A stretch of 53,732 bases of DNA from Bacteroidales bacterium (GTDB lineage Bacteria > Bacteroidota > Bacteroidia > Bacteroidales > WCHB1-69), in NCBI GenBank assembly GCA_017651425.1, contig JAGCCZ010000075.1:1-53732 (forward strand), written 5' to 3'. Positions 1 through 7,363 of the stretch are shown here, piece by piece. The position numbers were made by a program, and so were the translations under genes. The notes under the pieces were generated by a model. It made no database searches. It worked only from the letters and a program-made list of their open reading frames with translations, and had not been told where the DNA came from. The stretch's first letter is position 1. Each line of letters begins with the position of its first letter.

Positions 1-1
1 C

Positions 2-199
2 CCCAACGACCCCAAACTGGATTACCGTAACCTGAAGGACGTTCACAACGGCAGCGAGGCCATGGACATCTTCCCGAAAATCAGGACCATGTCGCGCCGT
101 GAAGCCGCCCGCACCCGCGAGAGTCTCCTCCGCTACTGCGAACTTGACACCTTGGCGATGGTGAAGATTTGGGAGAAACTGGTGGAGGTGGCGCGGTAA
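2..199 (+). CDS. C-terminal end of a DUF2779-family protein (5' end outside window)
   Basis: An open frame enters from the left edge and stops at TAA 197-199, giving 65 residues. The segment contains HNGSEAMDIFPKIRTM followed by LLRYCELDTLAMVKIWEKL, which I recognise as the conserved tail of the DUF2779 family. These are large proteins that combine nuclease-like and RNase H-like folds and whose biological role is not established. The acidic residues of the CELDT segment fit the last catalytic-type motif of an exonuclease-like domain; that reading is inference. Nothing can be said about the start or the upstream neighbours. The next gene lies 88 bp downstream on the same strand and looks much more AT-rich, so the edge of the accessory DNA probably falls just after this stop codon. 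Confidence 0.75.
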   Translation, partial: PNDPKLDYRNLKDVHNGSEAMDIFPKIRTMSRREAARTRESLLRYCELDTLAMVKIWEKLVEVAR

Positions 200-287
200 A
201 TATATTGGGAAACACATATAAAACATTGTAAAAAGGAGAAGGCCGAAAATCCGGAAAAGAGTAGGTGACATAAATTGTAACAAAAAT

Positions 288-1217
288 ATGCAATTAGAAT
301 ACAACTTAAACAATGTAGGAAAATTCAACTATTTGAGGTTTGAAAAACGTGTGTTTTATGTCCCAAATACCCGGTACCAAATGAATATCGAAGGATATTT
401 ATTAAGAATAGATTTAGGGGATAATAATAAGTATGTCATGGCAAATGGCTTAAAATGCTATCAGTTCCTGTGGTATGATGCTCAAGGTGACACCATTACG
501 ACTAATTTTGAAGCCGAAACAGTAGACGGAATACCAACTAACGACAGGTTCTGTCTTACACTCCCTTATGATGCCAAGGAAATTCCTTGGAGCGAGCGGC
601 ATCCAATGATTGTTGTTCCAAAAAGAGATTATTCCGAATTGACCAATGCTTTTCTTGATGAATCACTTGATTTGGACGATTTTCTTCGGCAATTTCTTTT
701 AGAACACCCAGAATTATTTAATGCTTATTGGCCATATATGGAACGGGATATGGATAAGATTGATTGGTGTAAAATAGATCGTAATATCAAATACGCACGG
801 GAGAATCCAGAGTTTAGACAAACATTTCTTGAAAGTAAAATAGATTACCCTTCTTGGATGCATGATGCAATTGTAACGGCATTAGGCGAAAGCCATATTC
901 AAACAAGTGAATCAGGAGCCGAACGAAATGAAAGACTGGAACGTATAAAGCAGCAACAACTTGAATCGTTGAGGCAGATCATTGAAACGGGGATGCCCCC
1001 GACGCCTGCTTTCAAGTCTTATCATGAGGGCGTTCCAGATGGGATGATTCCGTATATCAGTTATTCTGATTTGCTTGACAATAAGTATAACATCCGAGCC
1101 ATTCTTGTCAGCGATTTTCTGGGAGAAGACAAAGTTGAAAAAACAGAAAACGGAAAAATCATCGCCCATTATGACAGTTTGGAAGAACTGGTTGACGATG
1201 GGTGGATGCTGGATTAG
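288..1217 (+). CDS. Hypothetical protein of unknown family (309 aa)
   Basis: I do not recognise this protein. It has no signal peptide and no membrane segment, so it is probably cytoplasmic. The N-terminal ~110 residues alternate charged and hydrophobic stretches and end in a proline-containing region. Residues ~115-215 are acidic and helical. A charged helical stretch around residues 220-245 (ERNERLERIKQQQLESLRQ) may form a coiled coil. The C-terminus is acidic. Base composition is clearly more AT-rich than in the core genes to the right, and codon use differs, which suggests acquisition by transfer. A second unknown AT-rich gene follows 51 bp downstream on the same strand. No TAnnTTTG box was found upstream. 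The neighbours include an ATPase and an AbiE pair, so a defence or island role is possible but is inferred only from location. Confidence 0.7.
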   Translation: MQLEYNLNNVGKFNYLRFEKRVFYVPNTRYQMNIEGYLLRIDLGDNNKYVMANGLKCYQFLWYDAQGDTITTNFEAETVDGIPTNDRFCLTLPYDAKEIPWSERHPMIVVPKRDYSELTNAFLDESLDLDDFLRQFLLEHPELFNAYWPYMERDMDKIDWCKIDRNIKYARENPEFRQTFLESKIDYPSWMHDAIVTALGESHIQTSESGAERNERLERIKQQQLESLRQIIETGMPPTPAFKSYHEGVPDGMIPYISYSDLLDNKYNIRAILVSDFLGEDKVEKTENGKIIAHYDSLEELVDDGWMLD

Positions 1218-1268
1218 TATAATAAATTGAATATTAAATATTTATAATATCAAGTGATAGTTGAGATT

Positions 1269-1988
1269 ATGAAAAACACACAAACATTAAAAACCGGGAA
1301 GCATCAGGAAGCCGTTGTGGTTTGTTCTATTATTGGCAGAAAAGGAAGTAACGCTTTTAACGGCAGAGGTCCCCACACCTTGAAGGAGATTCTTCAAAGA
1401 GAACTCCCCAATTTATGGAATGAAGCCGACAACAATATTCGTATTCTTAAAGAATGGCAGAAACTGGTGGTAAGAAGATTACCAAAATTCAAAAAGAAAT
1501 TACCCGACGATTTTGAGAAGTTGAAAAGAAGCACATCACAAATCTCTTTGCTGAATTACATCAAGCTACGGTCCATTTATGGTATGTCAGAGAAGTTATG
1601 GGAAACAATTGATTATTTGTGCCATCAAATAGCGGAAAATCATAACGGAGGCAACAAAGATAACGTTGATGATTTGAAACATCAGTTAGACGAGCTAGTA
1701 AAAAGAATCGAAGACATTCCTGTTGTTAATATTATCGAAGATAATTCTTGCGGATTTTTCAGGTTGTATCAAACTATCGAATCATTTAATCCCCGTTTAG
1801 ATTTTTCTGTATTTAAGACCCGTAAAGGTATTTGGTCATATTATGATATTACAGGAAATATTCATAGTCACGGTCTTAAATACGAATCTTTGGGAAAAGA
1901 TTCATTTGAAAGTCAAGATCCGACAACTCCAAGTATCACAGGTCTAATGGAGAAACCGGAAGACAACGAACTTGTTCGTTTGTATTGA
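1269..1988 (+). CDS. Hypothetical protein of unknown family (239 aa)
   Basis: I do not recognise the family. I chose the ATG at 1269 (MKNTQTLK...) over the in-frame GTG at 1254, because ATG is far more usual and the extra residues look unlike coding sequence. The protein is soluble and strongly basic in its first half (VRRLPKFKKKLPDDFEKLKR around residues 65-85). It has an acidic and helical middle (residues ~125-150), and a C-terminal part with FSVFKTRKGIWSYYD and HSHGLKYESLGKDS. The basic N-terminal half could contact nucleic acid, but no catalytic motif is visible. It lies 51 bp behind the preceding unknown gene, with the same AT-rich composition, so the two were probably gained together and may be co-transcribed. 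Confidence 0.65.
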   Translation: MKNTQTLKTGKHQEAVVVCSIIGRKGSNAFNGRGPHTLKEILQRELPNLWNEADNNIRILKEWQKLVVRRLPKFKKKLPDDFEKLKRSTSQISLLNYIKLRSIYGMSEKLWETIDYLCHQIAENHNGGNKDNVDDLKHQLDELVKRIEDIPVVNIIEDNSCGFFRLYQTIESFNPRLDFSVFKTRKGIWSYYDITGNIHSHGLKYESLGKDSFESQDPTTPSITGLMEKPEDNELVRLY

Positions 1989-2073
1989 GTATGAATCAAT
2001 TCGTCAATTAAAATCCACGATCTTCGTGTCTTCACCACCTAATCTTAGGCCATTCTTGACCGCCCTCCTTTAA

Positions 2074-2376
2074 TTCATCCAGCAGCCTCTCCCGCTCACC
2101 AACCTCGTCGGGCTGCTGGTGCTGTTGTCGGAACTCGCCTACAACGACATCGGCATCGGGACGCATGTATATTTCCTCGCGGGCGGGCTCGCGCTCGCGG
2201 GGTTCATCCTGGGGTTCACGAATTGGGCGTTGGATGTTCCCCCGAAATTCTTCTGGACCAAATCGCGGGTGCAACTTTTCGACAACCGCGTGGGCAACGC
2301 CCTCGGCTACGCCATCATCTTCTTCCTGCTGCCGTTCTTCGTGGCGGGGGTGGCGATTGTGGCGGGGAAATGGTGA
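2074..2376 (+). pseudogene. Remnant of a membrane-protein gene (C-terminal part)
   Basis: An open frame of about 100 residues follows a TAA at 2071-2073 and has no plausible ATG start. It encodes two hydrophobic stretches (around LVGLLVLLSEL and FLAGGLALAGFILGF), a polar loop with DVPPKFFWTKSRVQLFDNR, and a last membrane segment (AIIFFLLPFFVAGVAIVAG) before the stop at 2374-2376. This looks like the C-terminal end of a multi-pass membrane protein whose front half has been lost. I do not recognise the parent family. A 69-bp piece of the same frame recurs at 4030-4098, beyond the ATPase gene. That suggests this locus was disrupted by insertion or recombination. Confidence 0.6.
2205..2273 (+). 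repeat. 69-bp direct repeat, copy 1 (inside the gene remnant)
   Basis: Bases 2205-2273 match 4030-4098 at 65 of 69 positions by eye, in the same orientation. Both encode the loop GFTNWALDVPPKFFWT. The copies flank the 2475-3893 ATPase gene. Confidence 0.85.
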
Positions 2377-2474
2377 TGGAACCCCTGACGGAGGTTCACC
2401 GGATGTGACGGAACGAACCCGCCATCATCCCCATTAGGGGTTGTATGTTTGATGAAATTTCTGAAATCGCCTAC

Positions 2475-3893
2475 TTACTTCTCAAAGAGGGCATCCGCGG
2501 TGATTATGTCTTGAAATTCAACAGAATAAGAATTCTGCTTTACTTCATTGGCCGAAATGAGGATGAGATGGATGGACTTGTCTGTCCCCGTCGCGATTCT
2601 GAAACTGTTCCGACGGTTTTGGACTTTCTGTTCTTCCTCTGATGTCATCTCGTAGGGCTGCTTGGTGTATTTCATCTCACAAATGTCTATAATACCGTCA
2701 TTGCGGTCGATGAGCAGATCAATTTGCGCACCTTTTCTTTCGAAAGTGGCGGGTTGATACCACGAGCAGACCCTGCTTATGGTGCCGAAGATACTGAGGG
2801 CTTTCTTGATTTGAGTGACGTGCAGAAGACAAACACGCTCAAAAGCGAGCCCGCACCAGTTGTAGTATAAGGGCGATCCTGTCTGACGAGACCAAAAACA
2901 CTCATCGCCGCCGCTGTTCTGCTGGATAAACCGGTAATAGAACAATGTGTAAGAGTCTATCAGTTGGAAAACGGCAAATTTGGATTTAAGACCAATGTTG
3001 TTGTATTTGCGAATAAAACCGCAGGCTTCGAGGTCTTGCAACATCTCCGAAAGACGCCCGTTATCCTGAAGATGAGCTTCCGATATGAGCTCTTCTCGGG
3101 TCATCCCGATTCGTTTATGGCCAAGCGTCTGTACAATGGTAATATAAGGGTCGGGGTTTTTGAAGAGTGACGCATACAACTCGTCAAATTCATCATACAG
3201 GCCGCCGTCGGGATTGAAGAAAAGGTTGTCGATGTTTTGAGAGAGGCTCAGACCGCGTTCTAATTTCGACCAGTAGAACGGAATACCACCCATAACCATA
3301 TAGCACTCCATAAGCTGCCTGCGGTTCATGCCAAGTTTGCGGTGGATAGCATACTGCTCGCATTCGTGGAGAGTGAACGGCTGAAGATGAATCTTGGTGT
3401 TGACGCGGTTGTGGAGGCCTCCTTTGTTTTTGAGGATTTTCTTGATAATCCAAGATGTGGCACTGCCGCAAACGATAAGGACAACGTCCTTACGTGCCGA
3501 TGCCCAACCATTCCAAAAGTTTTCGAGAGCGGGGACGAATCCGGAACGCTGAGTGTCCAGCCATGGAAGCTCATCTATAAAAATGAGTTTCTTAGGCTCA
3601 TCGGATTGACGGATGATTTCCTTCAACGCATCGAAAGCATCAAGCCAAGTGTGAGGCAAGGTGGCTTTCTGGAGGCCGTATTCGCGCAGAGAGAGCCGCC
3701 ACGCAGCAAGTTGCTTCTTCATAGTCGAGTTGGCAAGACCCGTATGGTAGAAGGTGAATCGGTTGTTGAACGTTTCTCGAACCAAATAGGTTTTCCCCAC
3801 ACGACGACGACCGTAAAGTGCCACAAACATTGAGTCTTCTTCTTGAACGGCTTGGGCCAGACTCCTTTTCTCTTTTTCTCTTCCTATGAACAT
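2475..3893 (-). CDS. DUF234-type AAA ATPase with C-terminal nuclease-like domain
   Basis: This 472-residue protein belongs to the ATPase family annotated as ATP-binding protein / archaeal ATPase with a DUF234 tail. Walker A is GRRRVGKT (residues 28-35) and Walker B is LIFIDE (103-108). A sensor-like CGSAT follows near residue 142. The middle is a winged-helix-like region with MTREELISEA. The C-terminus contains QIDLLIDR...CEMKY, with the spacing of a PD-(D/E)xK nuclease core. Such proteins are common in bacteroidal accessory DNA, and their cellular role is not firmly known. The gene stands alone between the two 69-bp repeats and has its own promoter (3917-3924). There is no membrane segment. 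The family call is confident; the nuclease activity is inferred from residue pattern. Confidence 0.88.
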   Translation of the reverse strand: MFIGREKEKRSLAQAVQEEDSMFVALYGRRRVGKTYLVRETFNNRFTFYHTGLANSTMKKQLAAWRLSLREYGLQKATLPHTWLDAFDALKEIIRQSDEPKKLIFIDELPWLDTQRSGFVPALENFWNGWASARKDVVLIVCGSATSWIIKKILKNKGGLHNRVNTKIHLQPFTLHECEQYAIHRKLGMNRRQLMECYMVMGGIPFYWSKLERGLSLSQNIDNLFFNPDGGLYDEFDELYASLFKNPDPYITIVQTLGHKRIGMTREELISEAHLQDNGRLSEMLQDLEACGFIRKYNNIGLKSKFAVFQLIDSYTLFYYRFIQQNSGGDECFWSRQTGSPLYYNWCGLAFERVCLLHVTQIKKALSIFGTISRVCSWYQPATFERKGAQIDLLIDRNDGIIDICEMKYTKQPYEMTSEEEQKVQNRRNSFRIATGTDKSIHLILISANEVKQNSYSVEFQDIITADALFEK

Positions 3894-3916
3894 ACCGGAT
3901 AAATTTTACTGAGCGC

Positions 3917-3924
3917 AAAAGTAG
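3917..3924 (-). promoter_or_regulatory. Promoter -7 box for the ATPase gene
   Basis: Read on the minus strand this is TACTTTTG, a match to the Bacteroidota TAnnTTTG box, 24 bp before the ATG at 3893. No clear TTG -33 element was found. Confidence 0.6.
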
Positions 3925-3938
3925 GAAAAATATTCTTA

Positions 3939-3982
3939 TACTCGGCGGAAAATGTTGAATTTTTATAGATTCCGCTGAGTAT
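3939..3982. repeat. 13-bp inverted repeat upstream of the ATPase promoter
   Basis: ATACTCGGCGGAA (about 3939-3951) and TTCCGCTGAGTAT (3970-3982) pair with one mismatch across a roughly 18-base spacer. It lies just upstream of the -7 box of the ATPase gene, so it could be an operator, a terminator-like hairpin or the end of an inserted element. Confidence 0.6.
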
Positions 3983-4029
3983 GGACGCTTTTTCCCGGGT
4001 GGTTTTGATTTGTAACAGCTCGTAGGAGG

Positions 4030-4098
4030 CATCCTCGGGTTCACGAATTGGGCGTTGGACGTTCCCCCGAAATTCTTCTGGACCCAATCGCAGGTGCA
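4030..4098 (+). repeat. 69-bp direct repeat, copy 2 (orphan fragment)
   Basis: This is the second copy of the fragment at 2205-2273, with four mismatches. It has no open frame of its own around it and lies between the ATPase gene and the AbiE-type pair. Confidence 0.85.
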
Positions 4099-4099
4099 T

Positions 4100-4143
4100 G
4101 GAGACGCAAAGCATTGCATCCCTACATATGTGGCGGGGGGGGG
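4100..4143. repeat. Degenerate palindromic repeat and G9 tract
   Basis: Bases 4100-4124 resemble a short palindromic intergenic repeat common in Bacteroidota, here degenerate: GAGACGCAAAGC, then ATTGCATCCC. A run of nine G residues follows at 4135-4143. The tract lies just past the end of the toxin gene. Confidence 0.45.
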
Positions 4144-4159
4144 CGTCAGTCCCTATAGT

Positions 4160-5038
4160 CTATTGCGCTAGAGAAAGACTCACCTTATTCCCACTTCGCG
4201 TCGGAAATACCAGCGTGGAATGTTCCTCTATAAGCAGACGTAATTGTCTCTCACTCACTATACTCAGATCCACGTCATTCGCCAACATCATTTCAGATAT
4301 CGCTGGATAGTCAGTAAGCAACCGCATCCGTTCGGTCATTGTTTGATCTGATATAATAGGAGACAGGGCAAATAGTTCCAAATTAGAGGCTGTCTCCTCA
4401 ATCAGATGACTTTTCACAAAGTTTTTTTGTTTTTCATCCCCTATAAGCTCGCCAATTCCCTGCATCAGGACTTTTGGACTTGTCTTCCTTATACTTTCTG
4501 CACACTGTGAGGCATAGCCTGCTATGCTCATTCCCGTACGCAGCCAGACAATATTCGGGTTGATGGCCGTACCCTTCTGAAGGAAAAACCAAACATCGAA
4601 AATGTCTCGTGGGGTGACGCGCTCTCCTAATGCGCACAGCTTATGGGCAAACATATCAGGAAGAGTCATTACCCGCACATCCGTGCCCGCCAGAGTCTTG
4701 ATTTCGTAATGGTTGTCATAATGCCGTGAGGAGACCTCAACTTTCAGCATACGGTTACCCCCACCATAATTGAGGACCAGCAAAGGGCCATAAAACTTCA
4801 TTGCCTCGTCATCAATCTTCCCAAACCTCAACAGCAGGTTGTGCAACGCACGGAATACACTCTCTGCTTTCGTGTCATCCAGCAAGTTGAAATCCAAATC
4901 TGTGGAAAACCTGGGCAGCTGATGAAACAACATCAACGAGGTTCCACCTTTAAAGGCAAGTTGTACAGAGAGTTCTTTGTCACGAAAAATGGCAAGCAAG
5001 ACTTGCATCATAAAATAACGATGTTTGGCAATATCCAT
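4160..5038 (-). CDS. AbiEii/AbiGii-type nucleotidyltransferase toxin
   Basis: This 292-residue protein of the DNA polymerase beta-like nucleotidyltransferase superfamily is the toxin half of AbiE-type systems. The signature KGGTSL is at residues 30-35, and the metal-binding acidic pair is in TDLDF (D47, D49). A downstream KLCALGERVTPRDIFDVW segment is typical of the family. In characterised members, the toxin transfers nucleotides to tRNA or protein targets and supports phage resistance by abortive infection; the activity here is inferred. The gene starts 4 bp after the antitoxin stop codon, so the two are translated from one message with the antitoxin first, the usual AbiE order. It ends next to a G9 tract and the orphan 69-bp repeat. 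Confidence 0.88.
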   Translation of the reverse strand: MDIAKHRYFMMQVLLAIFRDKELSVQLAFKGGTSLMLFHQLPRFSTDLDFNLLDDTKAESVFRALHNLLLRFGKIDDEAMKFYGPLLVLNYGGGNRMLKVEVSSRHYDNHYEIKTLAGTDVRVMTLPDMFAHKLCALGERVTPRDIFDVWFFLQKGTAINPNIVWLRTGMSIAGYASQCAESIRKTSPKVLMQGIGELIGDEKQKNFVKSHLIEETASNLELFALSPIISDQTMTERMRLLTDYPAISEMMLANDVDLSIVSERQLRLLIEEHSTLVFPTRSGNKVSLSLAQ

Positions 5039-5042
5039 AATA

Positions 5043-5615
5043 TCAAATATTTAGGATTGATTTTGTTTGTTGAACCAATGATTTGGAACAATAAGAAGGG
5101 AGTAAAGCATTGATTTTCTTTTTGTCAAGAGGTCGAAGGTTGTCAAAATAACAATTCCCTGCGCTTAAATATACCATATCCAAAAACGCCCGTTCCGCAG
5201 AGGCAATACAAATATTATCCTTTTGCACAATTCCTTCTCCACCCAACCATAATTCGGGCTTTATTTGTCGGAAAGAATACTTTTGTGCGCCAACTTCCAC
5301 CGTTCGGGAAAGATAGCTCACAGAGGTCAGTGCAGAGTCATATTGGAAAATCACCCCTGCCTGCCCCAGAACATACTCCAGTGAGAGATAAGACGGATGG
5401 AAAATGGAACAAGCCAACTCTTCCGCATTGAAAATGCGTTTCGTGTAAATTCCGCGTCTTGGATTAAGGATTTCTCCTTTCTTGACATAATAGTTCAGCA
5501 TTTTCGTCAATCTCACACCATCAGCAATACCTGTCATCATAACCAAAGACTGGATGGTAAAGACGGTCCTTGGGGATTCCCATATTAATTTCAGCACATT
5601 ATTTTGAGAACTCAT
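5043..5615 (-). CDS. AbiEi-type antitoxin / transcriptional regulator
   Basis: This 190-residue protein has an N-terminal winged-helix region (about residues 1-60). It contains VKKGEILNPRRGIYTK, the wing segment characteristic of AbiEi antitoxins, followed by the AbiEi C-terminal-type domain (SLEYVLGQAGVIFQ, IASAERAFLDM). In this family the antitoxin also represses its own promoter. I chose ATG 5615 (MSSQNN). An upstream TTG at 5663 is in frame, but the -7 promoter box at 5644-5651 falls between the two, so translation from 5663 could not come from this promoter. The gene is immediately upstream of the toxin gene, with a 4-bp gap. Confidence 0.85.
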   Translation of the reverse strand: MSSQNNVLKLIWESPRTVFTIQSLVMMTGIADGVRLTKMLNYYVKKGEILNPRRGIYTKRIFNAEELACSIFHPSYLSLEYVLGQAGVIFQYDSALTSVSYLSRTVEVGAQKYSFRQIKPELWLGGEGIVQKDNICIASAERAFLDMVYLSAGNCYFDNLRPLDKKKINALLPSYCSKSLVQQTKSILNI

Positions 5616-5643
5616 AATACGAATAATTTGTATTTTCAGTTTG

Positions 5644-5651
5644 CAAAAATA
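5644..5651 (-). promoter_or_regulatory. Promoter -7 box for the AbiE-type operon
   Basis: The minus strand reads TATTTTTG, a perfect TAnnTTTG match, 28 bp upstream of ATG 5615. Its position decides the start of the antitoxin gene. It is also the likely site of autoregulation, by analogy with the family. Confidence 0.65.
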
Positions 5652-5709
5652 CAAATTTTCCAATATCTAAATTGATTTAAAAACAGAAAAAACGCCGAAA
5701 TTTCACCAT

Positions 5710-5739
5710 ACCCAATCGCGGGAGAATCACGGGGGGGGG
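5710..5739. repeat. Third short copy of the island junction sequence, with a G9 tract
   Basis: ACCCAATCGCGGG at 5710-5722 matches the end of the 69-bp repeat (4082-4094, and with one change 2257-2269). It is followed by nine G residues at 5731-5739, like the G9 tract at 4135-4143. The remainder of the gene-free stretch 5652-5843 shows only a GC-rich patch (GAAGCCGCGGCGCGGCGC) and AT-rich DNA. Confidence 0.45.
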
Positions 5740-5843
5740 TGAAGCCGCGGCGCGGCGCTACAGACCAGTCATCGTTTTATTGTGGATTTTTCGAAGGGAA
5801 ATCGCAACGGGCATTCGTCTAATAAAACATTATTTTTTCCCCG

Positions 5844-5873
5844 TTGCGGATATCAATAAATTTTATACCTTTG
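5844..5873 (+). promoter_or_regulatory. Promoter for gdhA
   Basis: TTG at 5844-5846 is followed after 19 bp by TACCTTTG at 5866-5873. This is the complete Bacteroidota -33/-7 arrangement. The leader is about 55-60 nt. Confidence 0.8.
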
Positions 5874-5876
5874 CAC

Positions 5877-5892
5877 CCGCTTTCAAAAGCGG
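5877..5892 (+). other. 5' leader hairpin of gdhA
   Basis: CCGCTTT and AAAGCGG form a perfect 7-bp stem with a two-base loop at the very start of the predicted transcript. It may stabilise the mRNA; no known riboswitch is recognised. Confidence 0.45.
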
Positions 5893-5935
5893 AAAAATAG
5901 TTTATAACTAACCTAATTTTTTAAATTTCAATAAT

Positions 5936-7279
5936 ATGAAAGTAAATGAAATCATGGCCAACCTGGAGGCCAAACATCCTGGTGAGAATGAGTATTTGCA
6001 GGCCGTTCGCGAAGTCCTGGAAACCATCGAAGAAGAATACAACAAGCACCCCGAATTCGAGGCTGCCAAGATCGTGGAGCGCATCGTCGAGCCCGACCGT
6101 ATCTTCACTTTCCGCGTGACCTGGGTCAACGACAAGGGCGAAGTTTGCACCAACCTCGGCTACCGCGTCCAATTCAACGCTGCTCTCGGCGCATACAAGG
6201 GCGGTCTCCGTTTCCACAAGGCTGTTAACGTCTCCATGTTGAAGTTCTTAGGTTTCGAGCAGATCTTCAAAAACTCCCTGACCAACCTGCCTCTCGGCGG
6301 TGGCAAGGGCGGCTCCGATTTCGATCCCGTTGGCAAGAGCGACGCTGAAATCATGCGTTTCTGCCAAGCCTTCATGTATGAGTTGTGGCGCAACATCGGT
6401 CCGGATCAGGACAGCCCTGCCGGCGACGTGGGTGTTGGCGGTCGTGAGATCGGCTACCTCTATGGCGCTTACAAGAAACTGGCCCGCGAGCACTCCACCG
6501 GTGCCCTCACCGGCAAGAGCTACGGCTGGGGCGGTTCCCTCATCCGTCCGGAAGCTACCGGCTTCGGCGCCATCTACTATGTGGAACGCATGGTGAAACA
6601 ACAGAACGACACCATGGAAGGCAAGCGCATCGCCCTCTCCGGCTTCGGCAACGTGGCTTGGGGTGCTGCCACCAAGGCTACCGAACTCGGCGCCAAGGTT
6701 GTCGCCATCTCCGGTCCCGACGGCGTGTGCGAACTTCCTGACGGCATCGACCAAGAGATGATCGACTACATGCTTGACATGCGTGCTTCCAACCGCAACA
6801 AAGTTCAAGACATGGCCGACAAATTCCCTGGCAAAGCCAAATTCACGGCCGGCAAGAAGGCTTGGAGCGTGAAGTGCGACATCGCTTGCCCGTGCGCTTT
6901 CCAGAATGAGCTGAGCGAAGAAGACGCCAAGGAACTTCTCGCAAACGGCGTGAAATACGTTGCTGAGGTCTCCAATATGGGTTGCCAACCCGGCGCTATC
7001 GCTGCTTTCCAAGCCGCCAAGGTTCCCTTCGGACCTGGTAAAGCTGTCAACGCCGGTGGTGTTGCCACCTCTGGCCTTGAAATCTGCCAGAACGCTGGTC
7101 ACATCAACTGGACCGCTCCTGAAGTGGACGCCAAGTTGCACAAGATCATGAACGACATTTACGACATGTGCGTTGAACACGGTCGTGAGGCTGACGGTAC
7201 CATCAACTATGTGAAGGGTGCCAACATCGCCGGCTTTATGCGCGTTGCTAAAGCTATGCTCGCTCAAGGCATCATCTAA
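5936..7279 (+). CDS. gdhA: NADP-type glutamate dehydrogenase
   Basis: This 447-residue enzyme has the usual length for hexameric GDH. It interconverts 2-oxoglutarate plus ammonia and glutamate in the cytoplasm. Substrate-site lysines are visible in YKGGLRFH (K88), IFKNSL (K112) and GGGKGGSDFDP (K124, the catalytic lysine). The catalytic aspartate lies in PAGDVGVGGREIGY (D164). The Rossmann-type segment GFGNVAWGAA and the C-terminal NAGGVATSGLE and NYVKGANIAGF are present. The segment VSNMGCQPGAI replaces the EGANMPTT form of the E. coli enzyme. The gene has its own strong promoter (5844-5873) and a terminator directly behind it, so it is a single-gene unit. The coenzyme preference is assumed from family resemblance. 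Confidence 0.96.
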   Translation: MKVNEIMANLEAKHPGENEYLQAVREVLETIEEEYNKHPEFEAAKIVERIVEPDRIFTFRVTWVNDKGEVCTNLGYRVQFNAALGAYKGGLRFHKAVNVSMLKFLGFEQIFKNSLTNLPLGGGKGGSDFDPVGKSDAEIMRFCQAFMYELWRNIGPDQDSPAGDVGVGGREIGYLYGAYKKLAREHSTGALTGKSYGWGGSLIRPEATGFGAIYYVERMVKQQNDTMEGKRIALSGFGNVAWGAATKATELGAKVVAISGPDGVCELPDGIDQEMIDYMLDMRASNRNKVQDMADKFPGKAKFTAGKKAWSVKCDIACPCAFQNELSEEDAKELLANGVKYVAEVSNMGCQPGAIAAFQAAKVPFGPGKAVNAGGVATSGLEICQNAGHINWTAPEVDAKLHKIMNDIYDMCVEHGREADGTINYVKGANIAGFMRVAKAMLAQGII

Positions 7280-7300
7280 TCTTCTGATTAGAACCCTCCA

Positions 7301-7333
7301 AAAAAAGCCACCTTCATCGGGTGGCTTTTTTTT
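7301..7333 (+). terminator. Rho-independent terminator of gdhA, probably bidirectional
   Basis: GCCACC (7307-7312) pairs with GGTGGC (7320-7325), followed by eight T residues and preceded by at least six A residues. It can therefore also end the convergent prmC transcript. Confidence 0.9.
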
Positions 7334-7363
7334 ATGGATGGTTGCGACAATATAAAACATCGC

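Noticed and set aside
2032..2437. Several overlapping short frames in the 2.0-2.4 kb region
   Set aside because: Only the frame ending at 2376 has the hydrophobic pattern of a real protein; the others are shadows rich in Arg and Ser.
6248..7360. Minus-strand frame (370 codons) opposite gdhA
   Set aside because: gdhA is unmistakable; the opposite frame crosses the terminator and has no homology signal.
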